NCBI GenBank assembly: GCA_015061945.1 | Contig: SUVP01000007.1 | Coordinates: 62,001 to 126,000 of the forward strand | DNA length: 64,000 nt | DNA from: Opitutales bacterium | Lineage (GTDB): Bacteria; Verrucomicrobiota; Verrucomicrobiia; Opitutales; Intestinicryptomonadaceae | Reading direction: 5' to 3' | In this document: one piece after another, positions 45,191 through 54,416 of the stretch | Numbering within the stretch: position 1 is the first letter of the stretch | How the letters are laid out: the number at the start of each line of letters is the position of its first letter | Position numbers and translations under genes: made by a program | Notes under the pieces: generated by a model | Told to the model about the DNA's origin: nothing | Database searches by the model: none | The model's input: only the letters and a program-made list of their open reading frames with translations

Positions 45191-45747
45191 TGACCAAAAC
45201 TGCATTAGTCTTACTTTTCAACAATACGGAAGAAATCGAAGCACTTGCTCCGATAGACATCTTGCGTCGTGCAGGCGTATTGGTGACGACAGCGTCAATC
45301 GATGAATCGTTGGAAATTGTCGGACGAAGCAATATCTCGATTAAAGCCGAAAAACTTTTTGACGAAGTATCCGAAGAGTTGTTCGACGCCGTCATTCTCC
45401 CAGGGGGAGCTGGCGTTTACAACATACTTGAGATGCCGACAGAAAAAATCGAGAAGATAAAATCTTTCATCAAACGCCATATCGATAACGACAAAATATC
45501 AGCATCGATTTGTGCGGCTCCATTCATATTTGAAAAACTAAACTTGTTGTGTGGCAAAAAATGTACAGGACATATCTCGGTTGAAGATAAACTGCCAAAC
45601 TGCCAAAAAGAAAGTGTTGTTGTCGACGGAAATGTCATAACATCGCGTGGTGCTGGCACTGCAATCGAGTTCGCTTTGGCAATCGCACAAGCACTTGCCG
45701 GAGAATCGGTCGCATCGCAAGTTGCAACATCAATTTGTCTTAAATAA
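45190..45747 (+). CDS. DJ-1/PfpI (ThiJ/YajL)-family protein
   Basis: A 185-residue class I glutamine amidotransferase-like protein. Conserved parts are VLLFNNTEEIEALAPIDILR, DAVILPGGAG and the nucleophile Cys in SASICAAPFIFEKL. DJ-1 family members act as chaperone, deglycase or glyoxalase; the activity here cannot be told. TAATG overlap with the hydrolase shows coupling. Confidence 0.88.
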   Translation: MTKTALVLLFNNTEEIEALAPIDILRRAGVLVTTASIDESLEIVGRSNISIKAEKLFDEVSEELFDAVILPGGAGVYNILEMPTEKIEKIKSFIKRHIDNDKISASICAAPFIFEKLNLLCGKKCTGHISVEDKLPNCQKESVVVDGNVITSRGAGTAIEFALAIAQALAGESVASQVATSICLK

Positions 45748-45748
45748 T

Positions 45749-47188
45749 ATGCTCGACGAAGAAGTAATAGTAAAAGACGCAAAAAATGGTAGCGAACGCC
45801 TACTCATTTTGAATATCATTTTTATGGTACTGCTTCCTGCAGTGCTATTCGGTGGGAACTCTGACTTGGCAACAGGGCTGTTTATTGCACTCGGAATTCT
45901 CGCACCGCTGAATATCGTAAATTATAGACGTATTTGGATTGATGCTCCAACAGGCACTATCCGACTCTATTTGCTTTCAGTTCTGCCGTTCATAATCTCA
46001 TTTGCGATTGCGATTGTCGGCATATTTAACAACATTCTCATCCCAAGCGAAATTGGTTCAAAAGGATTTTTCCGTTTGGATACTGAAAGCACCGCATCGA
46101 TTGTATCGGCAACAAATTCGGTCTTATCAGTACTAACCCCAGAGCTTGTATCATTGTCGGCAGTAGCATGTGCACTTTCGCTATTTTTTGTGACAGATTC
46201 ACGATACATCATCAGAAGAATATTTTTCTTCTGCGTGTTAGGGGCTGCAATTCTCGCACTCTTTGGCTTCATATATAACGCACTTAATATGATTCCAAAA
46301 TTCATCCTGCCATCGTTTGGCAAAGATGCGTTCTCGACTTTTACCGATGCTTCGCAATGGTCAGCATTCGCAATCTTGTGGCTTGGCGGTGCGATGACAA
46401 TCGCAGCATACTCTGCACAAAGATACAGACTTCTCACGTTCTTGTATTCACTTAAATTTATATCATTACTCTCGGCGACACTCCTACTTTTCAGCGTACT
46501 TTCAGTTGGCACACCTATCGAAAAAGTGTTTGCACTTTTGCTTACATCAATTAGCTATGCGATAATCGGCTTGGACACAATCCCGACAGCTGAAAACCTC
46601 GAACGCCACTGGACATCAAAATATGTCCATTCAAAATATAAGAAGTTGAAACTTTCTATCGCCCCAATTTGCTATTTGACAATTGCTCTGATTACATTGC
46701 TTTCAGCTATTTCGCTCGGTATTGAATCGTACAATAATCAAAACGAAAAATTGATAACAAGCGAAGGAAATGAGAACAGAATAAGTATTGTCGAACGTAC
46801 AAATGTTTTGAAAGACGCCCAATCATTGCTGGATTCGCGTGCTAATTTCGGTTGGGGGACAGGGTCGTTCATAAACGTTTTCTCATTCAAACAAGGAGCA
46901 GATTTAGGCGACGCACCATTCCCATCGCCAGAATCAGATTTACTTCAAAAATTAGTCGAGAACGGATACGTTGGCTTGGCTCTTGTGATAATCACGCCAC
47001 TTGTATTGTTCATTAGATATTTGATTAAACATTCATTCAGTAAATCTGGCATAATTTTATTTATAACAAGTTTATTGGTCGCAATTCTAACAGTCTTTGA
47101 CAATCCTATGCAAAGCATAGCAGTCTTGCAAAGTTTCTGGATTATACTAATAGGAACATTCAAATGGGAAGATTGCGAAGTAAAATAA
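45749..47188 (+). CDS. O-antigen ligase/polymerase-like membrane protein
   Basis: A 479-residue multi-pass protein of about eleven hydrophobic segments. The Wzy/WaaL-type periplasmic loop includes a glycine-rich FGWGTGSFINVFSF and SDLLQKLVENGYVGLALVI, as in PF04932 O-antigen ligases. Start at 45749, 2 bases after the DJ-1 stop, is chosen over the longer frame inside the DJ-1 gene. Role in lipopolysaccharide or exopolysaccharide assembly is inferred. It is the last gene of the forward operon. Confidence 0.75.
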   Translation: MLDEEVIVKDAKNGSERLLILNIIFMVLLPAVLFGGNSDLATGLFIALGILAPLNIVNYRRIWIDAPTGTIRLYLLSVLPFIISFAIAIVGIFNNILIPSEIGSKGFFRLDTESTASIVSATNSVLSVLTPELVSLSAVACALSLFFVTDSRYIIRRIFFFCVLGAAILALFGFIYNALNMIPKFILPSFGKDAFSTFTDASQWSAFAILWLGGAMTIAAYSAQRYRLLTFLYSLKFISLLSATLLLFSVLSVGTPIEKVFALLLTSISYAIIGLDTIPTAENLERHWTSKYVHSKYKKLKLSIAPICYLTIALITLLSAISLGIESYNNQNEKLITSEGNENRISIVERTNVLKDAQSLLDSRANFGWGTGSFINVFSFKQGADLGDAPFPSPESDLLQKLVENGYVGLALVIITPLVLFIRYLIKHSFSKSGIILFITSLLVAILTVFDNPMQSIAVLQSFWIILIGTFKWEDCEVK

Positions 47189-47258
47189 AAAATCTAAAAT
47201 TTACGCTTGACCATAAACGATAAATAAAAAGCATAGAAAAGATAAATATTTTTTCACT

Positions 47259-47341
47259 GCTCGGGTGATGGAATGGTAGACATAGCGGACTTAAAATCCG
47301 CTGGCTTCACGGCCGTACGGGTTCGAGTCCCGTCCCGAGTA
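47259..47341 (+). tRNA. tRNA-Leu (anticodon UAA)
   Basis: An 83-base tRNA with acceptor arms GCTCGGG and CCCGAGT, anticodon stem GCGGA/TCCGC around CTTAAAA (anticodon TAA), a short variable arm and T-arm ACGGGTTCGAGTCCCGT. The discriminator is A; CCA is not encoded. Confidence 0.95.
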
Positions 47342-47686
47342 GCAGACGCAGTCTGCACTTCGGACCAGACGCAGTCTGGACTTCGGAACTTTGTTCCTCT
47401 TTGACGTTGAGCGCCACGACTATAATCGTGGCTTTTTTGTTTTCATACGCATTGCTTCGCAATCGCTCGCTTGGAATATTTTTTATATTCATTTAAGGTT
47501 GCTTTTTTTGTACGAGGGCAGGACGAGAACCCGTACGGGTTTGAACACAAAAGTTTTGCGACAGCAAAAGCTTTTGGGGGAAGCTTTGCGAAGCAAAGAG
47601 CCGAGCGTAGCGAGTGCCGAGACGAGCACCACTGTGCGAGCGAATTCAATCCCGTCCCGAGTAGCAGACGCAGTCTGCACTTCGGA
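47328..47686. repeat. 37-bp direct repeat of the tRNA-Leu 3' end
   Basis: The 3' end of the tRNA and its flank, 47328-47364, is repeated exactly at 47650-47686 (begins TCCCGTCCCGAGTA, ends CACTTCGGA). The copies bracket 285 bases holding no gene but palindromic debris, including an inverted tRNA-like ACCCGTACGG near 47517-47532. This is the form left by an integrated element or by local duplication at a tRNA. Confidence 0.85.
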
Positions 47687-48030
47687 ACTTCGTTCCTCCT
47701 TGATCTTGCTCACCACGACTATAATCGTGGCTTTTTTGTTTCTCACACGCATTGCTTCGCAATGGCTTGCTTGGAATAAAAGTTTTTTTAGATAGAAAGT
47801 AATGACCATAAACGCAGTCTGCACTTCGGAACTTCGTCCCTCTTGATCTTGTACGCCACAACTACAATCGTGGCTTTTTTGTTTCTCACACGCATTGCTT
47901 CGCAATGGCTTGCTTGGAATAAAAGTTTTTTTTAGATAGAAAGTGATGACCATAAACGCAGTCTGCACTTCGGAACTTCGTCCCTCTTGATCTTGTACGC
48001 CACGACTATAATCGTGGCTTTTTTGTTTTC
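47365..48030 (+). repeat. Tandem repeat array containing copies of a terminator
   Basis: After the tRNA the unit starting (A)CGCAGTCTGCACTTCGGA occurs at about 47370, 47669, 47813 and 47957; the last three are 144 bases apart. Each holds a short AGAC-GCA-GTCT hairpin, the terminator hairpin (GCCACGA, CTATAA, TCGTGGC plus T-run) and, in the first three, a GCATTGC-TTC-GCAATGG hairpin. The terminator hairpins are at about 47413-47438, 47713-47737, 47855-47880 and 47999-48024. No gene is supported in 47342-48090. Confidence 0.9.
47413..47438 (+). terminator. Intrinsic terminator of tRNA-Leu
   Basis: GCCACGA and TCGTGGC form a 7-bp perfect stem with loop CTATAA, followed by six T. It is the first and tRNA-proximal of four copies. 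The third copy has one stem mismatch. Confidence 0.88.
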
Positions 48031-48090
48031 CCCTGTTTGCAGTTGTGAAAAAACTTGAAACAAAAAGCAATAGACTTAAAATCATCAATT

Positions 48091-48894
48091 ATGAAAAAAT
48101 TAATTTTTGCATCACTTCTTATGAGTTCAATTTGCCTCAATGCGACTGTTATTGTTGCACATCGAGGAGAGAATAGACTTGCTCCTGAAAACAGTATCGA
48201 GGCGGCAAATATTGCGTGGAAAAACGGCGTAAAATTTGTCGAAGCCGATTTCTGCGAAATATCGACTGGCGAAATTGTTTGTATCCACGGCAACAGAGAA
48301 TTAAAAAAATATACTTGTGTAGATAAAAAAATCGCCGATCTCACTGCGTCTGACATCCCAACTCTCAACCTCGCAAAAGGCGAAAAATGGAAAGGTAAGT
48401 TCGACTTTGTGAAAGTTCCGACTATGCAAGAAATAATGGCGACTGTCCCAAGCGACGGCACGCTCGTTTTCGAGATTAAATCTTATTCCGACTCCTACGC
48501 AAAAAAACTTGACGATGCCCGCCAAAAAGCAGGTTTGCGTAAAGACCAAATTCTTATCATTGCTTTTAATGCCGATTATCTCAAAGACTTTAATTCAAAA
48601 TACAAAGGCTACAAGACACTTTGGCTCTACGCATTGAAGATGAAAGACGGCAAACTTAATTTTACTCCACAAGAAGCAATCGCAAAATGCAAAGAGATTG
48701 GAGCAAGTGGCGTTGATGTCGGCAGAACAGCTCTCATCGGACAACACTACATCAACGAAATTAAAAAAGCTGGTCTCGATTTTTACGTTTGGACAGTCAA
48801 CTCTAATCAAGAAATTTTGCGTATGAAAACACTTGGTGTCGACGGCATCACAACTGACACTGCAACACAAGCTTTAAAACTTCTCGCAAAATAG
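48091..48894 (+). CDS. Exported glycerophosphodiester phosphodiesterase
   Basis: A 267-residue GDPD-family TIM-barrel enzyme. Signal peptide MKKLIFASLLMSSICLNA; active-site VAHRGENRLAPENSIEAA, VEADFCEIS and the second His in VCIHGN; late Glu in LVFEIKSYSD. It hydrolyses glycerophosphodiesters to glycerol-3-phosphate and an alcohol. The ATG at 48091 is chosen; the longer frame at 48055 precedes the signal peptide. Confidence 0.92.
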   Translation: MKKLIFASLLMSSICLNATVIVAHRGENRLAPENSIEAANIAWKNGVKFVEADFCEISTGEIVCIHGNRELKKYTCVDKKIADLTASDIPTLNLAKGEKWKGKFDFVKVPTMQEIMATVPSDGTLVFEIKSYSDSYAKKLDDARQKAGLRKDQILIIAFNADYLKDFNSKYKGYKTLWLYALKMKDGKLNFTPQEAIAKCKEIGASGVDVGRTALIGQHYINEIKKAGLDFYVWTVNSNQEILRMKTLGVDGITTDTATQALKLLAK

Positions 48895-48923
48895 AAATCA
48901 GAATAGTCTTTAACACTAAAACG

Positions 48924-48951
48924 AAAATCCACCAACACTTTGGTGGATTTT
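48924..48951 (+). terminator. Intrinsic terminator after GDPD gene
   Basis: A 12-bp stem (AAAATCCACCAA / TTGGTGGATTTT) with loop CACT and a T-run. It is preceded by AACACTAAAACGA, which also precedes the next hairpin. Confidence 0.88.
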
Positions 48952-49030
48952 TTGTATAATTGTGCAACCCATTTCAATGGACATACCGACATTAACCAAT
49001 CACCCCTAATTTATAAAAACACTAAAACGA

Positions 49031-49056
49031 AAAACTGCCAACGCTTTGGCAGTTTT
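49031..49056. terminator. Second intrinsic terminator, paired with the one at 48924
   Basis: An 11-bp stem (AAAACTGCCAA / TTGGCAGTTTT) with loop CGCT and T-run. The leading AACACTAAAACGA is shared with the terminator 107 bases upstream, though the stems differ. Confidence 0.85.
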
Positions 49057-49082
49057 TCTGTAAATTCGGCAACCCGAAATCA

Positions 49083-49113
49083 GCGAGCGATATTGCTTTC
49101 AGCAATCGCTCGC
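49083..49113. other. Long hairpin in the convergent intergenic region
   Basis: GCGAGCGA and TTGCT pair with AGCAA and TCGCTCGC around TTTC, with a two-base bulge. It has no T-run. The word GCAATCGCTCGC also occurs near 47456-47467, within the tRNA-flanking repeats. It lies just before the end of the reverse PpiC gene. Confidence 0.6.
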
Positions 49114-49131
49114 CGGTGCCCGTCGGACAAA

Positions 49132-50118
49132 TTATTCGTAATATTTTACATATGCGTTTCGGCGTAAGCCTTCGAGCCACTTTTGGTAAATGGCTTTTGC
49201 ATTTTGGTCGACAATAGTCCATTCAATTTGTTCGCGAACATCATCGATTGATTGGATACCCTCTGCTTTTTTTTCTTCGACTTTAAGGATAAAAATCATA
49301 TCGCCGATAACAGTTGGTTCTGTAACTTTGCCGACATCGAGTGCGAAAATTTGTTTGTCGAGGATTGGATTAAGCTCACCTTTTTTGTACCAGCCCCAAT
49401 CGCCACCTTTTGCGGAGCTATCGTCTTTGCTGAATCGACGTGCTAACTCTGCAAAACTTTCGCCTTTTGCGAGACGTTCGATAATTTCTTTTGCGAGTTT
49501 CTTGTTGTCTTCAAGCGAAACATACATCGACGACTTCAGTGTTATCAAACTGATTTTAGCACTTGCTGGAGAATACCACTTTTGTTTGTTTGCTTCGTAA
49601 TATTCTTTAATTTTTGCTGGGCTAATTTCAGAAACGCTCTGACGTTTTTGATTTTGCATATAGCCAACGATGATATCTTTTTCTTGGTCTGCACGGAATT
49701 GTTTTATAGTTTTACCTTGTGCTTGCAAGAATTTGATAAGTTCGGCACGATCGCCGTTAAATTCTTTTGCGAGGTGATCATCGAAGTGTGTATCCAAATA
49801 CGATTGCGGGATAGACATCCCCTTTGCACGAAATTCTTTTACGATAAGTTCACGGTCGACCATATTCTGCACGATTTCACGAATGTACGCATTTACACGA
49901 TGCGTAAACTCAAAATCTGAACGTGCACCAGCTTTAATTTGCGGAATAAATGGTTCAACTTCTTTCATAACTTCCGCACGAGTAATAACACGGTCTTCTA
50001 CGACTGCGATAATATTATTATTACCGAGCACACGTTTTGTCGATGGACGCAAGAGTCCATTTGCAAAGAGAGAACCAGTCATTGCAACAAGGACGAGTAA
50101 TGTAATTTTCAATTTCAT
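49132..50118 (-). CDS. SurA/PpiC-type periplasmic peptidyl-prolyl isomerase
   Basis: A 328-residue exported protein (signal peptide MKLKITLLVLVAMTGSLFA). N-terminal SurA chaperone part starts IAVVEDRVITRAEVMKEV, followed by a parvulin domain with ELARRFSKDDSSAKGGDWGW and a C-terminal helical part. It should fold outer-membrane proteins. The start overlaps the mfd stop (ATGA), so it is translated from the parA-rnc-mfd transcript. Confidence 0.88.
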   Translation of the reverse strand: MKLKITLLVLVAMTGSLFANGLLRPSTKRVLGNNNIIAVVEDRVITRAEVMKEVEPFIPQIKAGARSDFEFTHRVNAYIREIVQNMVDRELIVKEFRAKGMSIPQSYLDTHFDDHLAKEFNGDRAELIKFLQAQGKTIKQFRADQEKDIIVGYMQNQKRQSVSEISPAKIKEYYEANKQKWYSPASAKISLITLKSSMYVSLEDNKKLAKEIIERLAKGESFAELARRFSKDDSSAKGGDWGWYKKGELNPILDKQIFALDVGKVTEPTVIGDMIFILKVEEKKAEGIQSIDDVREQIEWTIVDQNAKAIYQKWLEGLRRNAYVKYYE

Positions 50119-53100
50119 AATTTCTTTATCGATGGGACGACATTTGTTAAAAATTTTTCAATCTCCGATAGTTTGGCATCTGCATTGCGTTTCGTCAAGC
50201 GGGGAAAATTTCCATTTAGTCTAAAATATTGTTGTTCTTTTCCGCCTCGAATTTGCAATTTCAGCAAATTGCCTTGCGTTTCAACTTTCAGAAAACCTTG
50301 TGCTTCGGCACAGACTCGCACACGAGCTGTTTTTATCAAGTAATCTACAACTTTTGGCAATTTACCGAATCTGTCAATCATTTCAAACTCGATAGCTTCT
50401 ATTTCTTTTATCGAAACTGCCATCGAGATTTTTCGATAGAAATCGACACGCAACTGAGTCTGCGGAATGTACTCTGGTGGTATATATGCTTTGACATTTT
50501 CACCGCCACCACGTTCCATTTCACGAATCAAAATTTCTTGATAATAATTTTCTGTATTTGAAACGTTCGCTTGATTTTTGTCAGACTCGCCCATTTTGAC
50601 GAAATCCAGCTCTACGCTTGCACGTTCTATCGCACCGCTTTTCTCGCCTTTCAAAAGAGCGATACTGCGTTTTAGCAACGCACAATATAAGTCGAACCCA
50701 ACGCCTGCGATATGCCCGCTTTGCTTTGCACCGAGAAGATTTCCACAGCCACGCAACTGCAAATCACGAGTAGCAATTCTGAATCCTGCCCCGGGTTTAT
50801 TAAATTGACGTATTGCCCCGAGTCTTTTTCTCGCACTTTCGACAAGACCAGCGTAGCGATGCAACAAAAGCCACGCATACGCACGTCTGGTAAAACGCCC
50901 TACTCTACCACGAAGTTGATAGAGTTGTGCCAAGCCAAATTTGTCGGCACCTTCGATAATAATCGTGTTGCAATTTGGAATATCCAAACCCGATTCAATA
51001 ATCGTTGTGCAAACGAGAATATCGAATTTCCCATCGACAAAATCGCCCATCAATTTTTCAAGTTTCGTTTCCGACATCTGCCCGTGTCCAACAGCAACTT
51101 TAGCATTGGGGAACATCTGACGAATTTTTTGTGCGACATTTTCGATTGTCGTTACACGATTATGCAAATAGAAAACTTGCCCCCCACGCGATAGCTCACG
51201 AGAGATAGCCTCTCGCACGGTATCGTCGGAATACTCACGTACCATAGTCTCAACTGGGAAACGATTTTTCGGTGGTGTTTCCATTAAACTTATCGTGCGA
51301 GCACCCATCATAGCGAAGTAAAGCGTGCGTGGTATTGGCGTTGCACTCATCGAAAGAACATCTACACCTGCACGCATTTTTTTGATACGCTCTTTGTGCT
51401 TCACGCCGAAACGATGTTCTTCGTCGACGACAAGCAAACCGAGATTTTTGAAATCTACATCATCGGCAAGAAGTGCGTGCGTACCGATTATCACGTCGAT
51501 TTGCCCTGCCGAAAGTTGTGCTTTTATTTTTTGCGATTCACCTTTTGTTCTGAATCGAGAAAGCATTTCAACGACAATCGGGTACCCTGCAAAACGCTCA
51601 CGGAAATTTCTAAAATGTTGCTGACACAAAATTGTTGTCGGACACAATATCGCAACTTGTCCGCCATCAACTGCACATTTGAACGCCGCACGCATTGCAA
51701 CTTCTGTCTTGCCAAAACCTACATCTGCACAAAGCAATCTGTCCATTGGACGCTTACTTTCCATATCCTTTTTCACGTCTTCGATTGCACGAAGTTGGTC
51801 AGGCGTTTCAGTGTATGGGAAGGCATCATCAAACGTGCGTTGCCACTCTCCGTCTGGTGCAAAAGCTCTGCCCTCGGCAATTTCACGTCGCGACTGCATC
51901 TCGAGCAATTCCGACGCATAGTCAAGCGTTGCATGCTCTGCGGCAGTCTTTACCTTAAGCCAAGACTTAGAATCAAGTTTTGCTAATTTTGGATGTTTTT
52001 TATCAAGACCTATGTATCGACTCAATAGGTGAGATTTATGAAGTGGTAAATATAAAACGGCTTCGTCTTCAAACTCGAGTTTTATCACTTCTTCTTTTTT
52101 GTTATTTAAGTCGAGCTTCACAACGCCATGGTATCGACATACACCGTGTCCCAAGTGAACAACATAATCGCCTTCGCCAAGCTCGGAAAAATCGAGCAGT
52201 TGGTCGACTTGTGCTCTATGCGAAAACATTCTTCGGCGAGGTTCGAGATCAATTTTAGAACGTCTACCAAAGAAATCTCTGACACCTACAAACGCCACTG
52301 CTTTTGCGTCGGCAGACAATATTTTCCAATCAGGTTTTTGCTTGCCAAACGACGACAATAAAAATCCGTCGCCAAATGCCCCGTCGATAAATTTGCAATC
52401 AAACTTTACACCAGCATCGGCAAACATTCGCTTTGCTAAATCTTTGTCACCATCGCTATCTGCACCGATGAATACATCGATTTTTTCGAGCCTCCACGAC
52501 GCAATTTTCTTGATAAATTTTTCGCGTAATTTTGTTTCCGATTCAAACCTTTCTGCACCAATTTCTGAATCGTACGATGCCGATGAATTTGGGGAAATGT
52601 CTTCGCACAAAAACTTTCCTCGTTTTGCGTCGGCAAACATTTCGCCAGCCATTTCCAATTCGGCAATACCGAAACATTTTTCTTTTCTATCGAAAATTCG
52701 CTTGAATGATTTTGGCACAAATGAATCGTCTTCCGGATACAAAAATAATTCTGAAGATTTTGATTCTAAAATTGCTGGCTCGCAAAAAAACCATTCAACA
52801 CTCCCTGCTTTTTTGGGCAGATAATCGACAGCAGAAAAAACTTCGGCTGATTGATTTTCATCGCTTATAAATTGAGGAACTGCGTCGATTCTTATGCGTT
52901 CTAATTTTTCATCGGCGAGTTGAGTATCTGGGTTAAACGAACGTATTGAATCTATTTCATCTCCGAAAAAATCGAGTCTCACAGGGAATTGCGACGCTGT
53001 CGGATAAATATCAACCACTCCACCTCTAACAGAAAATTGTGCAGGCGACTCGCACAAAACCTCGTTGTAATAACCATATTCAACAAGGCGTTTTTTCAAT

Positions 53101-53519
53101 TCGTCCATTGATAACGTCGCACCTTTTGATATATCAAAACTTCTCGATTGCGACGGTGCTGGTGCTTGTGAAAAGAATGCTTCGCATGTAGTTAATACTA
53201 TCGTGCGTCGCTTAACATCGCTCGATTCTGCTATTGCGTTTAGCGTGCCTGTGCGTTCGCAAAGAGCATCAAAACTGCCAGCGTCGGATTGTGCAAAGTT
53301 TGTATTTGAAGGCAAAACTTTCAGCGAGTATTTTATATCACGCAATTCCAAAAAATATTTCAATCGGGAATAAGCGAACTCGCAATCAGAATAACTTTCA
53401 AAAAAAACGATACTCAAACCATCCTTTTTAGATAGCAAAAGCGACAACAATGCGAAACGTGCTGGCAATGCAACGTTTTCGTAAAAAAATTTTTCTCCTT
53501 CTGGAAGTGCACGGAACAT
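50115..53519 (-). CDS. mfd: Transcription-repair coupling factor Mfd
   Basis: A 1134-residue ATP-dependent DNA translocase that releases stalled RNA polymerase and recruits UvrA. Order: UvrB-like N-terminal domain (from MFRALPEGEKFFYENV), the RNAP-interacting domain (LGHGVCRYHGVVKLDL), RecG-like helicase core with DVGFGKTEVAMRAAFK (Walker A), VDEEHRFGVKHKERIK and QLRGRVGR, and the TRCF C-terminal domain. It is complete and a normal length. It overlaps the PpiC gene by four bases. Confidence 0.97.
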   Translation of the reverse strand: MFRALPEGEKFFYENVALPARFALLSLLLSKKDGLSIVFFESYSDCEFAYSRLKYFLELRDIKYSLKVLPSNTNFAQSDAGSFDALCERTGTLNAIAESSDVKRRTIVLTTCEAFFSQAPAPSQSRSFDISKGATLSMDELKKRLVEYGYYNEVLCESPAQFSVRGGVVDIYPTASQFPVRLDFFGDEIDSIRSFNPDTQLADEKLERIRIDAVPQFISDENQSAEVFSAVDYLPKKAGSVEWFFCEPAILESKSSELFLYPEDDSFVPKSFKRIFDRKEKCFGIAELEMAGEMFADAKRGKFLCEDISPNSSASYDSEIGAERFESETKLREKFIKKIASWRLEKIDVFIGADSDGDKDLAKRMFADAGVKFDCKFIDGAFGDGFLLSSFGKQKPDWKILSADAKAVAFVGVRDFFGRRSKIDLEPRRRMFSHRAQVDQLLDFSELGEGDYVVHLGHGVCRYHGVVKLDLNNKKEEVIKLEFEDEAVLYLPLHKSHLLSRYIGLDKKHPKLAKLDSKSWLKVKTAAEHATLDYASELLEMQSRREIAEGRAFAPDGEWQRTFDDAFPYTETPDQLRAIEDVKKDMESKRPMDRLLCADVGFGKTEVAMRAAFKCAVDGGQVAILCPTTILCQQHFRNFRERFAGYPIVVEMLSRFRTKGESQKIKAQLSAGQIDVIIGTHALLADDVDFKNLGLLVVDEEHRFGVKHKERIKKMRAGVDVLSMSATPIPRTLYFAMMGARTISLMETPPKNRFPVETMVREYSDDTVREAISRELSRGGQVFYLHNRVTTIENVAQKIRQMFPNAKVAVGHGQMSETKLEKLMGDFVDGKFDILVCTTIIESGLDIPNCNTIIIEGADKFGLAQLYQLRGRVGRFTRRAYAWLLLHRYAGLVESARKRLGAIRQFNKPGAGFRIATRDLQLRGCGNLLGAKQSGHIAGVGFDLYCALLKRSIALLKGEKSGAIERASVELDFVKMGESDKNQANVSNTENYYQEILIREMERGGGENVKAYIPPEYIPQTQLRVDFYRKISMAVSIKEIEAIEFEMIDRFGKLPKVVDYLIKTARVRVCAEAQGFLKVETQGNLLKLQIRGGKEQQYFRLNGNFPRLTKRNADAKLSEIEKFLTNVVPSIKKL

Positions 53520-53569
53520 ATTTTTCTTTCTTATTTTTTTGTTTAAATATGTATATGCGTATACGAGTA

Positions 53570-54415
53570 TTATTTCTTTCGAGAAATAGTAGATGTAGTC
53601 TTTTTTTCCGATTGTAGTTTATCGGAATTTTTATTTTCCAATGTAGCCAACGCCAAACGTGCCGCCTTTGTTTCGGCTGATTTTTTCGAGCTTGCAGAGG
53701 CACGAGCGACAGGAGAATCGTTTATACTAACTTCGATTTCAAAAACTTTTTTATGGTCAGGACCACTTTGCGAGATTAACGCATAAGTAATTTTCCAGCC
53801 ATTTTTAGCTGCCCATTCTTGCAATGCACCTTTGGGATTTTGCGATTGCACTAAGTCGGGCAAATCGTCGAGCCTACGTTTATACCACGATAGCACGACT
53901 TTCTTTGCACGCTCAAAATTTGAATCCAAATATATTGCACCGATAACAGCTTCAAATGCATCTTCAGATGCCGATGCACTTTGGCGGATTTCCTCTGCTC
54001 CTTTTGGAACAATCAAACACTGCGGGATGCCAAGCGATTTTGAAATTTCTGCGAGAAACGTTCCTTGCGTAAGTGCGATTCTAATTTTAGTCAACTTGCC
54101 TTCGTCGACATCTTCAAACTTGCGATAGACGGTATCAGTTATAACCGATTGCAACACGGCATCGCCCAAAAACTCGAGACGCTGGTTTGATTTTACTTTT
54201 TTTTCAAACCCAACTGAAACTGGGTGTGTGAGTGCTTCGCGTAAAATAGATGAGTCTTTAAAAGAATACCCCAACGATTTTTCCAGATTTTTTATCTGAT
54301 TTTTTTCAGCCAATTCTTTTGCCTGACTGCGAGCGTGCTTTGCTTTTTTCATAGCCTTTGCACGTTTGACAGCCGCCGGTTTAAAAATCGTTTTGATGTA
54401 TTTTTTCAGCTCCAT
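53570..54415 (-). CDS. rnc: Ribonuclease III
   Basis: A 281-residue dsRNA endonuclease. The catalytic signature RLEFLGDAVL is at 79-88, with SEDAFEAVIGAIYLD after, then a dsRNA-binding domain (NPKGALQEWAAKNGWKITY) and a 20-residue basic tail. It has a lysine-rich N-terminal extension of about 40 residues before the family core. The start at 54415 (MELKKYIK) is two bases before the parA stop; the longer frame to 54517 lies inside parA. Confidence 0.95.
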   Translation of the reverse strand: MELKKYIKTIFKPAAVKRAKAMKKAKHARSQAKELAEKNQIKNLEKSLGYSFKDSSILREALTHPVSVGFEKKVKSNQRLEFLGDAVLQSVITDTVYRKFEDVDEGKLTKIRIALTQGTFLAEISKSLGIPQCLIVPKGAEEIRQSASASEDAFEAVIGAIYLDSNFERAKKVVLSWYKRRLDDLPDLVQSQNPKGALQEWAAKNGWKITYALISQSGPDHKKVFEIEVSINDSPVARASASSKKSAETKAARLALATLENKNSDKLQSEKKTTSTISRKK

Positions 54416-54416
54416 T

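Noticed and set aside
47365-48030. Possible CRISPR array
   Set aside because: Units are 144 bases and nearly identical throughout, with no short repeat and variable spacers and no cas genes.
47307-48088. Several open frames on both strands within the tRNA-flanking repeats
   Set aside because: They are translations of repeat and tRNA sequence, with no ribosome sites and shared tails such as GTGLEPVRP.
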